Origin: Vibrio variabilis | GTDB lineage: Bacteria > Pseudomonadota > Gammaproteobacteria > Enterobacterales > Vibrionaceae | Assembly: GCF_003263785.1 (NCBI RefSeq) | Contig: NZ_JYJK01000078.1 | Coordinates: 124,001 to 188,000 of the forward strand | Length of the DNA stretch: 64,000 bases | Direction of reading: 5' to 3' | In this document: positions 38,836 to 47,497 of the stretch, one piece after another | Layout: each line of letters opens with the position of its first letter | Position numbering within the stretch: the stretch's first letter is position 1 | Position numbers and translations under genes: made by a program | The notes under the pieces: model-generated | Told to the model about the DNA's origin: nothing | The model's input: the letters and a program-made list of their open reading frames with translations, nothing else | The model's database searches: none

Positions 38836-39291
38836 ATGGATGAGATTGATAAGAAGATATTGAAAGAGCTTCAAAGTAATGCTCGGCTAAGCAATCAAGA
38901 GCTTGCCGATCGCATCGCTCTTTCACCGTCTCCCTGCCTTCGCAGAGTACGGGCATTGGAGAAGCAGGGCATTATTCGTGGCTATCACGCGAGTGTCGAT
39001 CAAGAGGCATGTGGTTTGCCAGTTAACGTCTTTGTGCTGGTTAAGCTTGAAAAGCCTAACGAGGATAATATGCGTGATTTTGAGCAGCACATTGAAGCAA
39101 TGGACGAGGTTCTAGAGTGCTTTTTGATGACAGGGAATCACGACTATTTACTGCATGTGGTGAGTGGGTCACTGAAAACCTATGAGCAGTTTATTCGTCG
39201 TCAACTTACTCCGCTTCCCAATATTGCTTCTATTGAATCAAGCTTTGCATTCGGGCAAGTGAAGCGGAAGACGAAGCTTCCGATAAACTAG
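38836..39291 (+). CDS. Lrp/AsnC-family transcriptional regulator
   Basis: A 151-residue Lrp-like regulator. The N-terminal helix-turn-helix is in residues 4-55 (DKKILKELQSNARLSNQELA; SPSPCLRRVRAL). A C-terminal RAM ligand-binding domain follows (VLVKLEKPNEDNMRDF; FLMTGNHDYLLHVV). A ribosome site GAAGGAACC precedes the ATG. Divergent placement 132 bases from the PLP enzyme suggests that it senses an amino acid and controls that gene, as DecR does for cysteine desulfhydrase. That target is inference. Confidence 0.9.
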   Translation: MDEIDKKILKELQSNARLSNQELADRIALSPSPCLRRVRALEKQGIIRGYHASVDQEACGLPVNVFVLVKLEKPNEDNMRDFEQHIEAMDEVLECFLMTGNHDYLLHVVSGSLKTYEQFIRRQLTPLPNIASIESSFAFGQVKRKTKLPIN

Positions 39292-39408
39292 GTATCGGAT
39301 CGTTGAACCGTCGAACCGGAAACTTTTACACAGCTTTACATTCCTGACTATCGCCTAACAATTGTAAATTCCTGATAATGTCCTTAGCTTTCTTAAGGAA
39401 AAATAATC

Positions 39409-39933
39409 ATGTCAAAAAAACTATCAAAACCGACAATTGCTCTTCATTGGTTAACAGGGCTGACTTTTATCGGGATTTTTGTACTCGGTAAAGTTTTTGA
39501 ATCGATGGAGCGTAGCCCAGAAAAATTCGAACTTTTGGGTATTCATAAATCACTGGGTGTCATCTTACTAGTGTTCGCCACTGCGCGCGTGGTTTGGCGA
39601 TTCAAGGAGGGTGCTATAGAAAGCGCTGCACCTATGCCGAGATTGCAGGAAATCGCCGCGAAATCTATCCATCACTTACTTCTGCTGGGCACATTACTGA
39701 TGCCGACCTCTGGCATTATGATGAGCATTGGTGGCGGACGAGGGATCGATGTATTTGGCTGGGTTCTTTATAGCAGGGGCGATAAGATCGAATGGCTTGG
39801 TTCGCTGGGCAGCAACCTACATGGTATTGGTGCGACGGTATTGATGGTTGCGGTTGCGTTACATGTGCTTGGTGCGATTAAACACCAAGTTATTGACAAA
39901 GATGGCACCTTGGCACGTATGTTTGGTCGATAG
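39409..39933 (+). CDS. Cytochrome b561
   Basis: A four-helix inner-membrane dihaem cytochrome b of 174 residues. Haem-binding His residues are visible in IALHWLTG (His13), GIHKSLGV (about 45), IHHLLLLG and NLHGIGATVLMVAVALHVLG. It probably shuttles electrons between quinone and periplasmic carriers. TTAAGGAAAAATAATC precedes the ATG. It is followed by a strong terminator, so it is a single gene. Confidence 0.92.
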   Translation: MSKKLSKPTIALHWLTGLTFIGIFVLGKVFESMERSPEKFELLGIHKSLGVILLVFATARVVWRFKEGAIESAAPMPRLQEIAAKSIHHLLLLGTLLMPTSGIMMSIGGGRGIDVFGWVLYSRGDKIEWLGSLGSNLHGIGATVLMVAVALHVLGAIKHQVIDKDGTLARMFGR

Positions 39934-39985
39934 TTACATGTCAGCACGTAACAATTTTCGGGGCTAACTTTTCTCGCCTAGTAAG

Positions 39986-40020
39986 AAATGGCTTTGAATT
40001 ATGATTCAAAGCCATTTTTT
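39986..40020 (+). terminator. Rho-independent terminator of the cytochrome gene
   Basis: A 14-bp perfect stem (AAATGGCTTTGAAT / ATTCAAAGCCATTT) with a 4-base loop and a T tract. The next 245 bases to the GGDEF gene hold only an AT-rich promoter region; I see no gene there. Confidence 0.95.
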
Positions 40021-40268
40021 TATGTCTCAGCACTATGTTGGTCATAAGTGAATCAAATAGCTCACTTGGCTCTTTTCTGCGGAGTGGTTTTTTCCTCTTG
40101 CTAGTCCAGTGTTATGACGTTTTATAACATAAAATCAGGGAGTTACTGTCACAATTGTCAATAGTAATGATATGGTGCTAGGATGTCGTTTTGTAACACT
40201 ATTGTTGGTTTAGTTATTAAAAGAGAGAGACATGCAGGATGCGTGTCAGTTGTTCTCATTGAGTGATA

Positions 40269-41183
40269 ATGAAAAAAGCAGAAACCCTTCAAAGTATCTC
40301 TAGTAATCAAAGTCATGCACTGCTTAGTGCTCTTCCTTACAATGCGTTTGTATTTACCGAGCAAGGCGACTGTATTGAAGCGTTTGTCGGCAATGAAGCC
40401 ACTGTCACGAGCTTTGATTACAAATCGCTGGTTGGATTAAGTCTAAAGCAGATGTTGTCTCCTGAGCTCGCTAAACGACTTCAAAATCACATCAATAAGG
40501 CAATCAAATCTGATCTGACCGAGACAATTATCCATCCTGTCAGCGCTGCAGATTTAGCGCCCGAGTTTCAGACCTTAACGGGGCCGAATGAGACGCTCTG
40601 GTTTGAAGGAAAAGCGACCCGAATCTCGCATTGGGAAGGGGAAGCCAGTGCGGTGATGTGGCTGAGCAGTGACATCACTTTGACCATTAGTCGAGAGCAA
40701 AAAATTAAAGCACTCATTGAAATGGATGCGCTAACTGGTGCTCGCAGTCGCCGTTCGTTGCTTAAAGATTTGCGTAGCGCGTTCAAAAACAAAGAGGCTT
40801 CGTCAGAGCCATACTCGCTACTTTATATAGAAGTACGTGACTACCCAACCTACAAAAAAGACTATGGATTGGTGAGAAGTGAAAATCTGCTCAAGCAGTT
40901 GAGTGATTTTTTCCAGCAACACCTCAATTCGTCAAGCAAACTGTATCGCTTTGAAGGCAGTGACTTTGTCGCCATATTGCCAGATACACCTTACGAAGTT
41001 GCCTGCAGTATGGCGAAAAAATTGACTGAAAAACTGATCAACACCGAGATAGAAATCGGGCACCACGCCCTCACTATTCCAATTGATGTGGGCGTGGCGG
41101 AAAGCCATTCACACTCAGCAAGTCGTCCGCTGGACGTCCTCTACCGTGCGAACGAAAATGTCGGCAAGTATCACTTGAGTTAG
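40269..41183 (+). CDS. PAS and degenerate GGDEF-domain protein
   Basis: A 304-residue protein with an N-terminal PAS domain (about 15-130; YNAFVFTEQGDCIEAF) and a C-terminal GGDEF-like domain (about 145-300). The signature is FEGSDFVAIL in place of GGDEF, and the substrate loop reads LLYIEVRDYPTYKKDYG. Both changes point to a protein without diguanylate cyclase activity that may still bind GTP or a partner. Start taken at the ATG at 40269; a GTG sits two codons earlier. It is convergent with the small frame at 41180. Confidence 0.82.
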   Translation: MKKAETLQSISSNQSHALLSALPYNAFVFTEQGDCIEAFVGNEATVTSFDYKSLVGLSLKQMLSPELAKRLQNHINKAIKSDLTETIIHPVSAADLAPEFQTLTGPNETLWFEGKATRISHWEGEASAVMWLSSDITLTISREQKIKALIEMDALTGARSRRSLLKDLRSAFKNKEASSEPYSLLYIEVRDYPTYKKDYGLVRSENLLKQLSDFFQQHLNSSSKLYRFEGSDFVAILPDTPYEVACSMAKKLTEKLINTEIEIGHHALTIPIDVGVAESHSHSASRPLDVLYRANENVGKYHLS

Positions 41184-41401
41184 AGCTTCGTGACAAGCTT
41201 TTGTAAAAGCTGGATCATGGTCGCTTGTTCTTTATCGGTAAGCGACGCAAGAAGCGGTTGATTCACTTCGAGAGGCAAGTTGATCACTTCTTTCGTCATG
41301 TGCAGAAGTCGAGATAGAAATTCATTAGATTGAAGCGGAATGCGTATCGAGTGCCACTTTTCTAAGGGATACTGAAGAAGTCTAGCTTCTGAACTTGTCA
41401 C
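41180..41401 (-). CDS. Small hypothetical protein, start uncertain
   Basis: A 73-residue frame opened by a GTG at 41401, with AGGA abutting it, so the start is doubtful. Its C-terminal part (LLASLTDKEQATMIQLLQKLV) resembles the last helices of MarR proteins, but no helix-turn-helix is present. It could be a decayed MarR gene. In-frame stops lie ten codons upstream. It overlaps the convergent GGDEF stop by four bases. Confidence 0.35.
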   Translation of the reverse strand: MTSSEARLLQYPLEKWHSIRIPLQSNEFLSRLLHMTKEVINLPLEVNQPLLASLTDKEQATMIQLLQKLVTKL

Positions 41402-41459
41402 TCCTATGACTTGCCATTTATAGTTAACCTGTCAAACATACCGAAAAGGAATGGAAACA

Positions 41460-42101
41460 ATGCGTTGGATGTTAATTGGAGCCTTGGCAGTAGGTGGTTT
41501 AGTAGGCTGCCAATCAACTTATTACTCTGCAATGGAGCAAGTTGGTTATCACAAACGCGATATTATGGTGACTCGGGTTGAGGATGCCAAAGAGTCTCAG
41601 CAGGAAGCGCAAGAGGAATTTACGAGCGCGCTGGAGGCTGTATCCGCCCTGAGTGGGTTTGATGGCGGTGATTTGGAAAAAGTGTACAACGACATCAACG
41701 ACAAATACGAAGACAGTGAAAAGGCTGCGGAAGAGGTGCGCGATCGCATTTCGGCAGTAGAGGATGTCTCTGAAGCGTTGTTCGAAGAGTGGCAAGCTGA
41801 GCTTGAGCAATACACGAGTGCTAAGCTGCGCCGCTCGAGTGAGCAGAAGCTAAAGGATACTCGAGCTTCTTATCAAACCATGTTGAAAGCAATGAAGCGA
41901 GCAGAGCAGAAGATGACACCTGTATTGAATACATTGCGTGACAACACCCTCTATCTCAAACACAACCTTAACGCGAGTGCGATTGGCTCGTTACAAGGTG
42001 AGTTAATCAGCCTTGAGAATGACATTCAGGTGGCGATCAGTCAGATGAACGCCGCGATTGAGGAGTCGGATAAGTTTATTGGTAAGCTTAATAACCAATA
42101 G
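41460..42101 (+). CDS. DUF2959 lipoprotein
   Basis: A 213-residue outer- or inner-membrane lipoprotein (lipobox VGCQS near residue 17) whose remainder is a long helical, coiled-coil-like body rich in Glu and Lys, as in DUF2959. Examples are the EDAKESQQEAQEEFTSALEA stretch and SEQKLKDTRASYQTMLKAMK. Start at 41460 is preferred because AAAAGGA lies nine bases upstream; at 41451 it would be too close. Function is unknown. It ends at its own terminator. Confidence 0.88.
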   Translation: MRWMLIGALAVGGLVGCQSTYYSAMEQVGYHKRDIMVTRVEDAKESQQEAQEEFTSALEAVSALSGFDGGDLEKVYNDINDKYEDSEKAAEEVRDRISAVEDVSEALFEEWQAELEQYTSAKLRRSSEQKLKDTRASYQTMLKAMKRAEQKMTPVLNTLRDNTLYLKHNLNASAIGSLQGELISLENDIQVAISQMNAAIEESDKFIGKLNNQ

Positions 42102-42130
42102 CGAGTGTAAAGCAACGATACTATTTATTT

Positions 42131-42156
42131 AGCCTCCATAAATCTGGGGGCTTTTT
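42131..42156 (+). terminator. Rho-independent terminator of the DUF2959 gene
   Basis: A 7-bp stem with one G-T pair (AGCCTCC / GGGGGCT), an 8-base loop and a T tract. Confidence 0.75.
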
Positions 42157-42277
42157 CATTCTGCGCTTAAATTGTATTTTCAAGAATCCCGTCACATCCA
42201 TTTCTTCTGTTTAAGTTTGTAAAACCCCTTAAAGCAAACAACTATTAACGAATAACTCACCATATCTGAGGGGAACC

Positions 42278-42500
42278 ATGAGCAGTGTATTTCATCGCAG
42301 TTGTCGCAGAGCCTGTTGTTGGGGCAACCGCTGGTGCGGTACCAGCAACTGCGGGGTATTTGCAGCGCATTCGAGAGATATGCGACCGATACGATGTGCT
42401 GCTGGCGCCGCCTTTTATTATCTCGGATGCTGAGTTAGACGAGCTTGTGGCTAAGCTAGATGTTTCGCTTGGTTTAGCCGCTCGGAAATGGAGGCAATAG
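42278..42500 (+). pseudogene. Collapsed class III aminotransferase gene
   Basis: Three pieces of one PLP aminotransferase are stitched together. The start MSSVFHRS (ATG at 42278, GAGGGGAACC upstream) is in a different frame from the next part. The middle, AVVAEPVVGATAGAVPATAG then YLQRIREICDRYDVLL, is the strand that precedes the PLP-binding Asp. It runs straight into APPFIISDAELDELVAKLD, the C-terminal end of the same family. The PLP lysine and most of the enzyme are missing. It is 1 base before the BKACE gene, so the reading frame may still help translate the operon. Confidence 0.75.
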
Positions 42501-42501
42501 C

Positions 42502-43344
42502 ATGACGGAACCGATGTTTTCAGAGTCGGCGATCATTGTTGCACCAAATGGCGCACGCAAGACTCAACGGGATCACCCGAACCTACCAATGGATCAGCGG
42601 AGCATCGTTGATGAGGTGATCGCGTGTCGAGATGCTGGAGCGGCGATGGTGCATTTGCATGCTCGTGACAAACATGGTCGGCACTCGCTTGAGCTTGACG
42701 ATAACCTCCCCCTCTACCGAAAGCTCAAGGAGCGGGTTGGTGATACGCTTCTAGTTCAGTTGACCACGGAAGCTGTCGGTCTGTACCTTCCGGAGCAGCA
42801 GCAGGCATTAATAAAAGCAATCAAACCGGAAGCGGCGTCTTTTGCACTTCGAGAGCTTATTCCTGACGAGCAGCACCTAACATCGGCGAGTCGCTTTTTT
42901 CACTGGGTCGCAGAGCAAGGCATTATTTCGCAATATATTCTCTATGACGAACAAGACTTGCAGCGCTATTTGCGATGGCTATCGCGTGGATTGTTGCCCA
43001 ATTACCACCATCATTTGTTATTAGTATTAGGGCGCTATCGCGAAGGGCAGTTGGCACATCCTCAAGATCTCGCTGCTATGTTGGGATCACAATTATTTGA
43101 ACTGGATCACCGTTGGGCGGTGTGTGCCTTTGGTCATTTTGAACACAATTGCTTGACGGCTGCTATGCTTATGGGAGCTGATGTACGAGTAGGGTTTGAA
43201 AATAATCATTATGACAATCAAGGTGCTATCGCGGATAGCAATGCTGTTTTAGTGACTCAACTTGTCGATACGGCGACAGCGCTCAACATCAAACCGATGA
43301 CAACAGAAAGATTAAAAAACCATCTCACTTCGACCGGTAGTTAA
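42502..43344 (+). CDS. BKACE-family beta-keto acid cleavage enzyme (COG3246)
   Basis: A 280-residue TIM-barrel enzyme of the beta-keto acid cleavage (formerly DUF849) family, which condenses a beta-keto acid with acetyl-CoA to give acetoacetate and a new CoA ester. The metal-binding [16 protein letters not shown] is near residue 50, and [23 protein letters not shown] near 228 is the usual closing region. The substrate is set by the missing aminotransferase partner and cannot be read. It is between the aminotransferase remnant and a TAXI binding protein, likely one operon. Start ATG at 42502 has AGGCAATAGC in front. Confidence 0.88.
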   Translation: MTEPMFSESAIIVAPNGARKTQRDHPNLPMDQRSIVDEVIACRDAGAAMVHLHARDKHGRHSLELDDNLPLYRKLKERVGDTLLVQLTTEAVGLYLPEQQQALIKAIKPEAASFALRELIPDEQHLTSASRFFHWVAEQGIISQYILYDEQDLQRYLRWLSRGLLPNYHHHLLLVLGRYREGQLAHPQDLAAMLGSQLFELDHRWAVCAFGHFEHNCLTAAMLMGADVRVGFENNHYDNQGAIADSNAVLVTQLVDTATALNIKPMTTERLKNHLTSTGS

Positions 43345-43388
43345 GGATTACACCGGTCAGGATACCTACGACAGGAAAAGGAATAATT

Positions 43389-44363
43389 ATGACCAAAATA
43401 AAGACCATGTTAACCGTATCTGCTGTTTGTATGGCAATGGGCGGCGCTACCCTCGCGCACGCTGAAGACCAATTTGTCACAATTGGTACTGGTGGCGTAA
43501 CAGGTGTCTATTATCCTACTGGAGGGGCGATTTGCCGACTGGTAAATAAAGATCGTAAAGACCACTCGATTCGCTGCTCTGTAGAAAGTACAGGCGGCTC
43601 TATCTACAACATTAACACCATTCGAGCAGGTGAGTTGGACTTAGGTATCGCGCAATCAGACTGGCAATATCATGCTTACAATGGCACCAGTAAATTTGCT
43701 GAGGCCGGCCCTTACAAAGAGCTTCGCGCCGTGTTCTCTATTCACCCAGAACCGTTTACCGTTGTGGCACGTACTGACTCAGGTATTGAGAAGTTTGAAG
43801 ACCTAAAAGGCAAACGAGTGAACATCGGTAACCCAGGTTCGGGCCAACGCGGTACGATGGAAGTACTGATGGATGGCTACGGTTGGGGCATGGATGTATT
43901 CAAACTGACTTCTGAGCTGAAAGCTTCTGAGCAATCCAAAGCGCTTTGTGACAATAAAATCGATGCAATGATCTATACCGTTGGTCACCCTAGTGGCGCT
44001 ATCAAAGAAGCAACAACCTCTTGTGATAGTAAGCTAGTAACCGTTGACGGCTCTGTAGTTGACAAGTTGGTGGCAGATAACAGTTTCTATCGTGTTGCTA
44101 CAGTGCCTGGTGGCATGTACAAAGGCAACCCTGAGGACACGATGACTTTCGGTGTCGGTGCGACATTTGTTTCATCTACCGCAGTACCAGAAGATGTGGT
44201 GTATAACATCGTTAAGTCAGTGTTTGAAAACTTTGATGACTTCAAGCGTTTACACCCAGCGTTTGCGAACCTGAAGAAAGAAGAGATGATCAAAGATGGC
44301 CTATCGGCGCCACTACACCCAGGTGCTGAGAAATACTATAAAGAAGTGGGTCTACTTAAATAG
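43389..44363 (+). CDS. TAXI-family TRAP transporter solute-binding protein
   Basis: A periplasmic binding protein of the TAXI subclass, 324 residues with a signal peptide (cleaved near ATLAHA-ED, residue 25). Family marks are [20 protein letters not shown] near 30, [25 protein letters not shown] near 67 and [17 protein letters not shown] near 145. Ligands are glutamate-like or other carboxylates. No fused 4TM/12TM permease gene is found in the window, so its membrane partner is elsewhere. It is 44 bases after BKACE with AGGAAAAGGAATAATT in front. Confidence 0.93.
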   Translation: MTKIKTMLTVSAVCMAMGGATLAHAEDQFVTIGTGGVTGVYYPTGGAICRLVNKDRKDHSIRCSVESTGGSIYNINTIRAGELDLGIAQSDWQYHAYNGTSKFAEAGPYKELRAVFSIHPEPFTVVARTDSGIEKFEDLKGKRVNIGNPGSGQRGTMEVLMDGYGWGMDVFKLTSELKASEQSKALCDNKIDAMIYTVGHPSGAIKEATTSCDSKLVTVDGSVVDKLVADNSFYRVATVPGGMYKGNPEDTMTFGVGATFVSSTAVPEDVVYNIVKSVFENFDDFKRLHPAFANLKKEEMIKDGLSAPLHPGAEKYYKEVGLLK

Positions 44364-44384
44364 CCAAATGGCTGATAAAAGTTC

Positions 44385-44410
44385 AAACCCAACGCAATAG
44401 CGTTGGGTTT
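44385..44410 (+). terminator. Rho-independent terminator of the BKACE-TAXI operon
   Basis: An 11-bp stem (AAACCCAACGC / GCGTTGGGTTT) with an AATA loop. The remaining gap to 44603 holds nothing notable. Confidence 0.9.
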
Positions 44411-44603
44411 GTTGCTTTTGGGGGAAGCAAAAAAAGAGGCAATACAAAACGGTATTGCCCCGAGTTACACACATAACACAAGTTCTAGGTGCTTAAGGCC
44501 AAATCATAATGCGCCTAGTTGCGTTTGTTTTTGTTAGTAAACCGTGAGCGAAATGTCAGCGCCATTGGCAGTTGGAACCGCTCTCACAATTATTTTTTCG
44601 ACA

Positions 44604-45071
44604 TCAATTTAGCCTGGCAGAGGTAATAAACTCTCCAAAACTCTCACACCACACAATAGCGGTGTTGTATTGAGTTAAATCGGTTTGTTCAGGAAGTGTC
44701 AGCAAAAAACGATCGAAGGTTTTTACATCTCCCACTTGAAGCATGGATGCTTTGTTGGCGACAAACGCTGCCTCAGTTTCTATGAAGGTAGGGGAGAGGT
44801 ACAATTTGTAATCAGGCCCCGGAGCCAGTTCGCCGATAAACATTGCACTCTTATCTGAAAAGCTGATTTTCCCCTCGCCCCAATGCAGAAAGTCACTGTC
44901 CGCGCGCTCTTTGCTAAATTCTCCCTGATAAACAATGGCAAAGCTTTGTGACTCTATTGCCTCTAATGATGGCGAGTCAGGCTGAGTGAGAATAGGTAGA
45001 ACATAGATCCCCAGCATAAACCCAGCAAACAACGCCGCTAAGTGAGTAAAAAGTAATAAGACACGTTTCAC
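44604..45071 (-). CDS. DM13-domain protein
   Basis: A 155-residue protein with an N-terminal membrane anchor or signal peptide (VLLLFTHLAALFAGFMLGIY) and a DM13 domain. The domain is marked by SFAIVYQGEFSKERADSDFLHWGEG (region near 43), APGPDYKLYLSP near 83 and the conserved late Cys in YNTAIVWCESFGEFITSARL. DM13 domains are proposed to take part in redox or electron-transfer reactions through that cysteine. The gene stands alone; the export direction puts the domain outside the cytoplasmic membrane. Confidence 0.8.
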   Translation of the reverse strand: MKRVLLLFTHLAALFAGFMLGIYVLPILTQPDSPSLEAIESQSFAIVYQGEFSKERADSDFLHWGEGKISFSDKSAMFIGELAPGPDYKLYLSPTFIETEAAFVANKASMLQVGDVKTFDRFLLTLPEQTDLTQYNTAIVWCESFGEFITSARLN

Positions 45072-45246
45072 AAAGATTCCCTTCTGTTCTAAAAACGGTT
45101 AATACCTAGACTTAACTCTAGTACAGCGATGAACTGATGGATAGCCATCAAAGCGGTTGTTACTTAGCGGTTTGTTGTTGCTTCAGATAAGGTATTTCCT
45201 GTGCTTGCTTACAAGCTCTCCTATACTTTTGACTAGGAGGAATACT

Positions 45247-47297
45247 ATGAAAATCAGATTGTTAATCAGTGGTGTCATCATAGGGCTAGCGGGCTCTGTG
45301 ATGGGACATCAGGTCGAAGCCGCACCATCGATGGGGTTGGTGTTACCCGGCGGTTGGCAAGCTGGGGCAGTCGCGCTAAAGAGATACAGCAATGGGAAGC
45401 ACAAAATAGCGATATTGTATTTGGCAGCCTAGGCACACCTGAGCTAAACAAACAGACTACCGCTCTGGGTTACATGTACAGTCAGAAGCTGGATTGCTTT
45501 GCTGGTGAACAGGAAGCGTGGCTTCATCGGCAACTATGGCAGCAAGGCATTAACCCAGAGCATCTCTATTTGCATGCCGCTCAAGAGACGCACTTAGCCT
45601 ATGACAACTTATCTGCAAAGGCGCTGCAATTTCTTGATGGAGAGCCACTTCATATGATGGTGAAAAAGGGCACGGTGCTTCAGACCGCCCGATTGCCGTT
45701 AACACTGTCTATAGATGAAGAGCTTATCGTCGTCACCTCTCAGCCTTTTTTGGCGATCAACGTTCCCTCTATCGATACACTGTCGATTAGCCTTGCTAAG
45801 CCAGATAAGATTGGTGCGCCGATAACTACGTGGCAATCATTGGTGATTGATAAGTCGGATGTTAGCTCTAACTCGGATGCAGGTTCTTTGTTGCAAGTTG
45901 CTACCAAAAAGCAGATGCAAGCGGTTACTCCTTGGCTTGGGGAGTATCATTTCAATACCGGACATCGCGCCCTTGATTTGGATATGCCGGTATACATGGC
46001 TCGGTTGAGTTGGTCAACGCCGCAGACTATTGATGCATTGTCGGTTGACTATGGCTTGCGTCAGGAAGCGAAGCATGTAGTGATTCCGGGTTGGGATTGG
46101 CGCAATGATGCCAACGGAGATGGGTATTTAGATGATAATGAGTATCGGCAAAGAACGAACTCAAAAGCTCAAGCGCGTTACGCCTCACAGGCGCGCCTTA
46201 TCCCGATAGGCAACATGTGGCCTGGAACCTGTTGGCAACGCACTAACTTTTCTCACCCGTCAGCCAATCAAGCACATATAGATTGGTATAAGTATGATTG
46301 GCACAGGCAAGGACTGAGCGGTGCCTACAACGATGATATGGCAAAGCTGCTTGGCAGCAATCAGTATCAAGTGCTCGAAGGAGGCGCGATCGCTGAGTTG
46401 CCCGGTAAATTAGGCACGAATGAGGCTGCCTTGAATTATGCAGGGCAAATGGCGAGCTTTCTCTCACAGCTCAAAGAGTCCATTCCTAACACACAGTTGG
46501 CCGCGAATATCTCAGAGCTCAACTTGTGGCGTTACCCACAGTGGACGCCCGAACTCAGAGATGTTTTTGATGTTTGGCTGAGAGAGCACTATCTGTACGC
46601 AGCAATGGGAACGGATGCGCTTCGCCAGCGCTGGGAGCATTTTGCGCTCTCTGCCATGGGGGATGAGAGCCTTGTTATGACCACGACCCGCTTTGGTCGC
46701 AGCGAAGTCAATATTAGTGATGAGAAAGCTTGGCAGCAAGACATCGCCACAGGGTTGGCTCTCTATTACTTGTTCCATATACCCAAACAAACCCACTATC
46801 ACAGCTGGAATCAGACCTTTTATTACGGCAGTGAGCCTACTGATAACAATAACTGGTATCAAAGCGGTACAGCAAAAAACCAAGTTTACAGGCCAACCGC
46901 GATACTCAGTCACAATCTGGGTGATCCTATTAATCAAACAGACTCTTCATTTGACTGGCTGACGCGAGACCGCGCTGAATTGAAGCAAGTAGAGCCGCTG
47001 CTAGAAACCGCCGCTCCAGGGTGGTTTTGGCTTACCGATAGTCCTTGGTACTGGCCTTCAAAATACAAGGCCATTGGGCGTCGATTTGAACGTGGTTTAG
47101 TGGTGTACTTTGCCGGTGACTCGCGCGCAGACAATCAGATGTGGCGTGATGACGAGGCGTGGAATGAAGAGAGTCAAATCCTACGGTTACCCGGCCAATA
47201 CCAACGCGTGAATTGGGATGGCAGCTTGGCGCCAAAAAGTGACCAAATTAAACTTCGGCCTTATGAGGGAGCTATATTGATTATGGAGAGTGAGTGA
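45247..47297 (+). CDS. Large secreted protein of unknown function with an EF-hand-like loop, one frameshift
   Basis: From an ATG at 45247 with a strong AGGAGGA site, a signal peptide (to about QVEA-AP, residue 26) leads into a mature protein of about 655 residues. One A added to the run at 45378-45380 joins the two frames (VALKEIQQWEAQN) for 683 residues in all. A calcium-loop-like NDANGDGYLDDNEY lies near residue 290. The last third is rich in Trp and Tyr (HYHSWNQTFYYGSEPTDNNNW; SPWYWPSKYKAIG), suggesting a carbohydrate-active or propeller-like fold. I recognise no family. Confidence 0.75.
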
Positions 47298-47497
47298 TGG
47301 CCAACTCGCGAAGTATTGGCGCATACGGTAATAGATAAGTGCGACGCATTGGTGAGATATAATGACTTTTATCAATAACAGTTCTTTTATGGAGACCGTG
47401 TACTGTTCTGATTTTCAAAAAAATTAGGATGTTGGAGATATTATCCTAAGCTAAATTAACTGCATAATATTAATTACAAATCCCTAAGTTGATTGGT

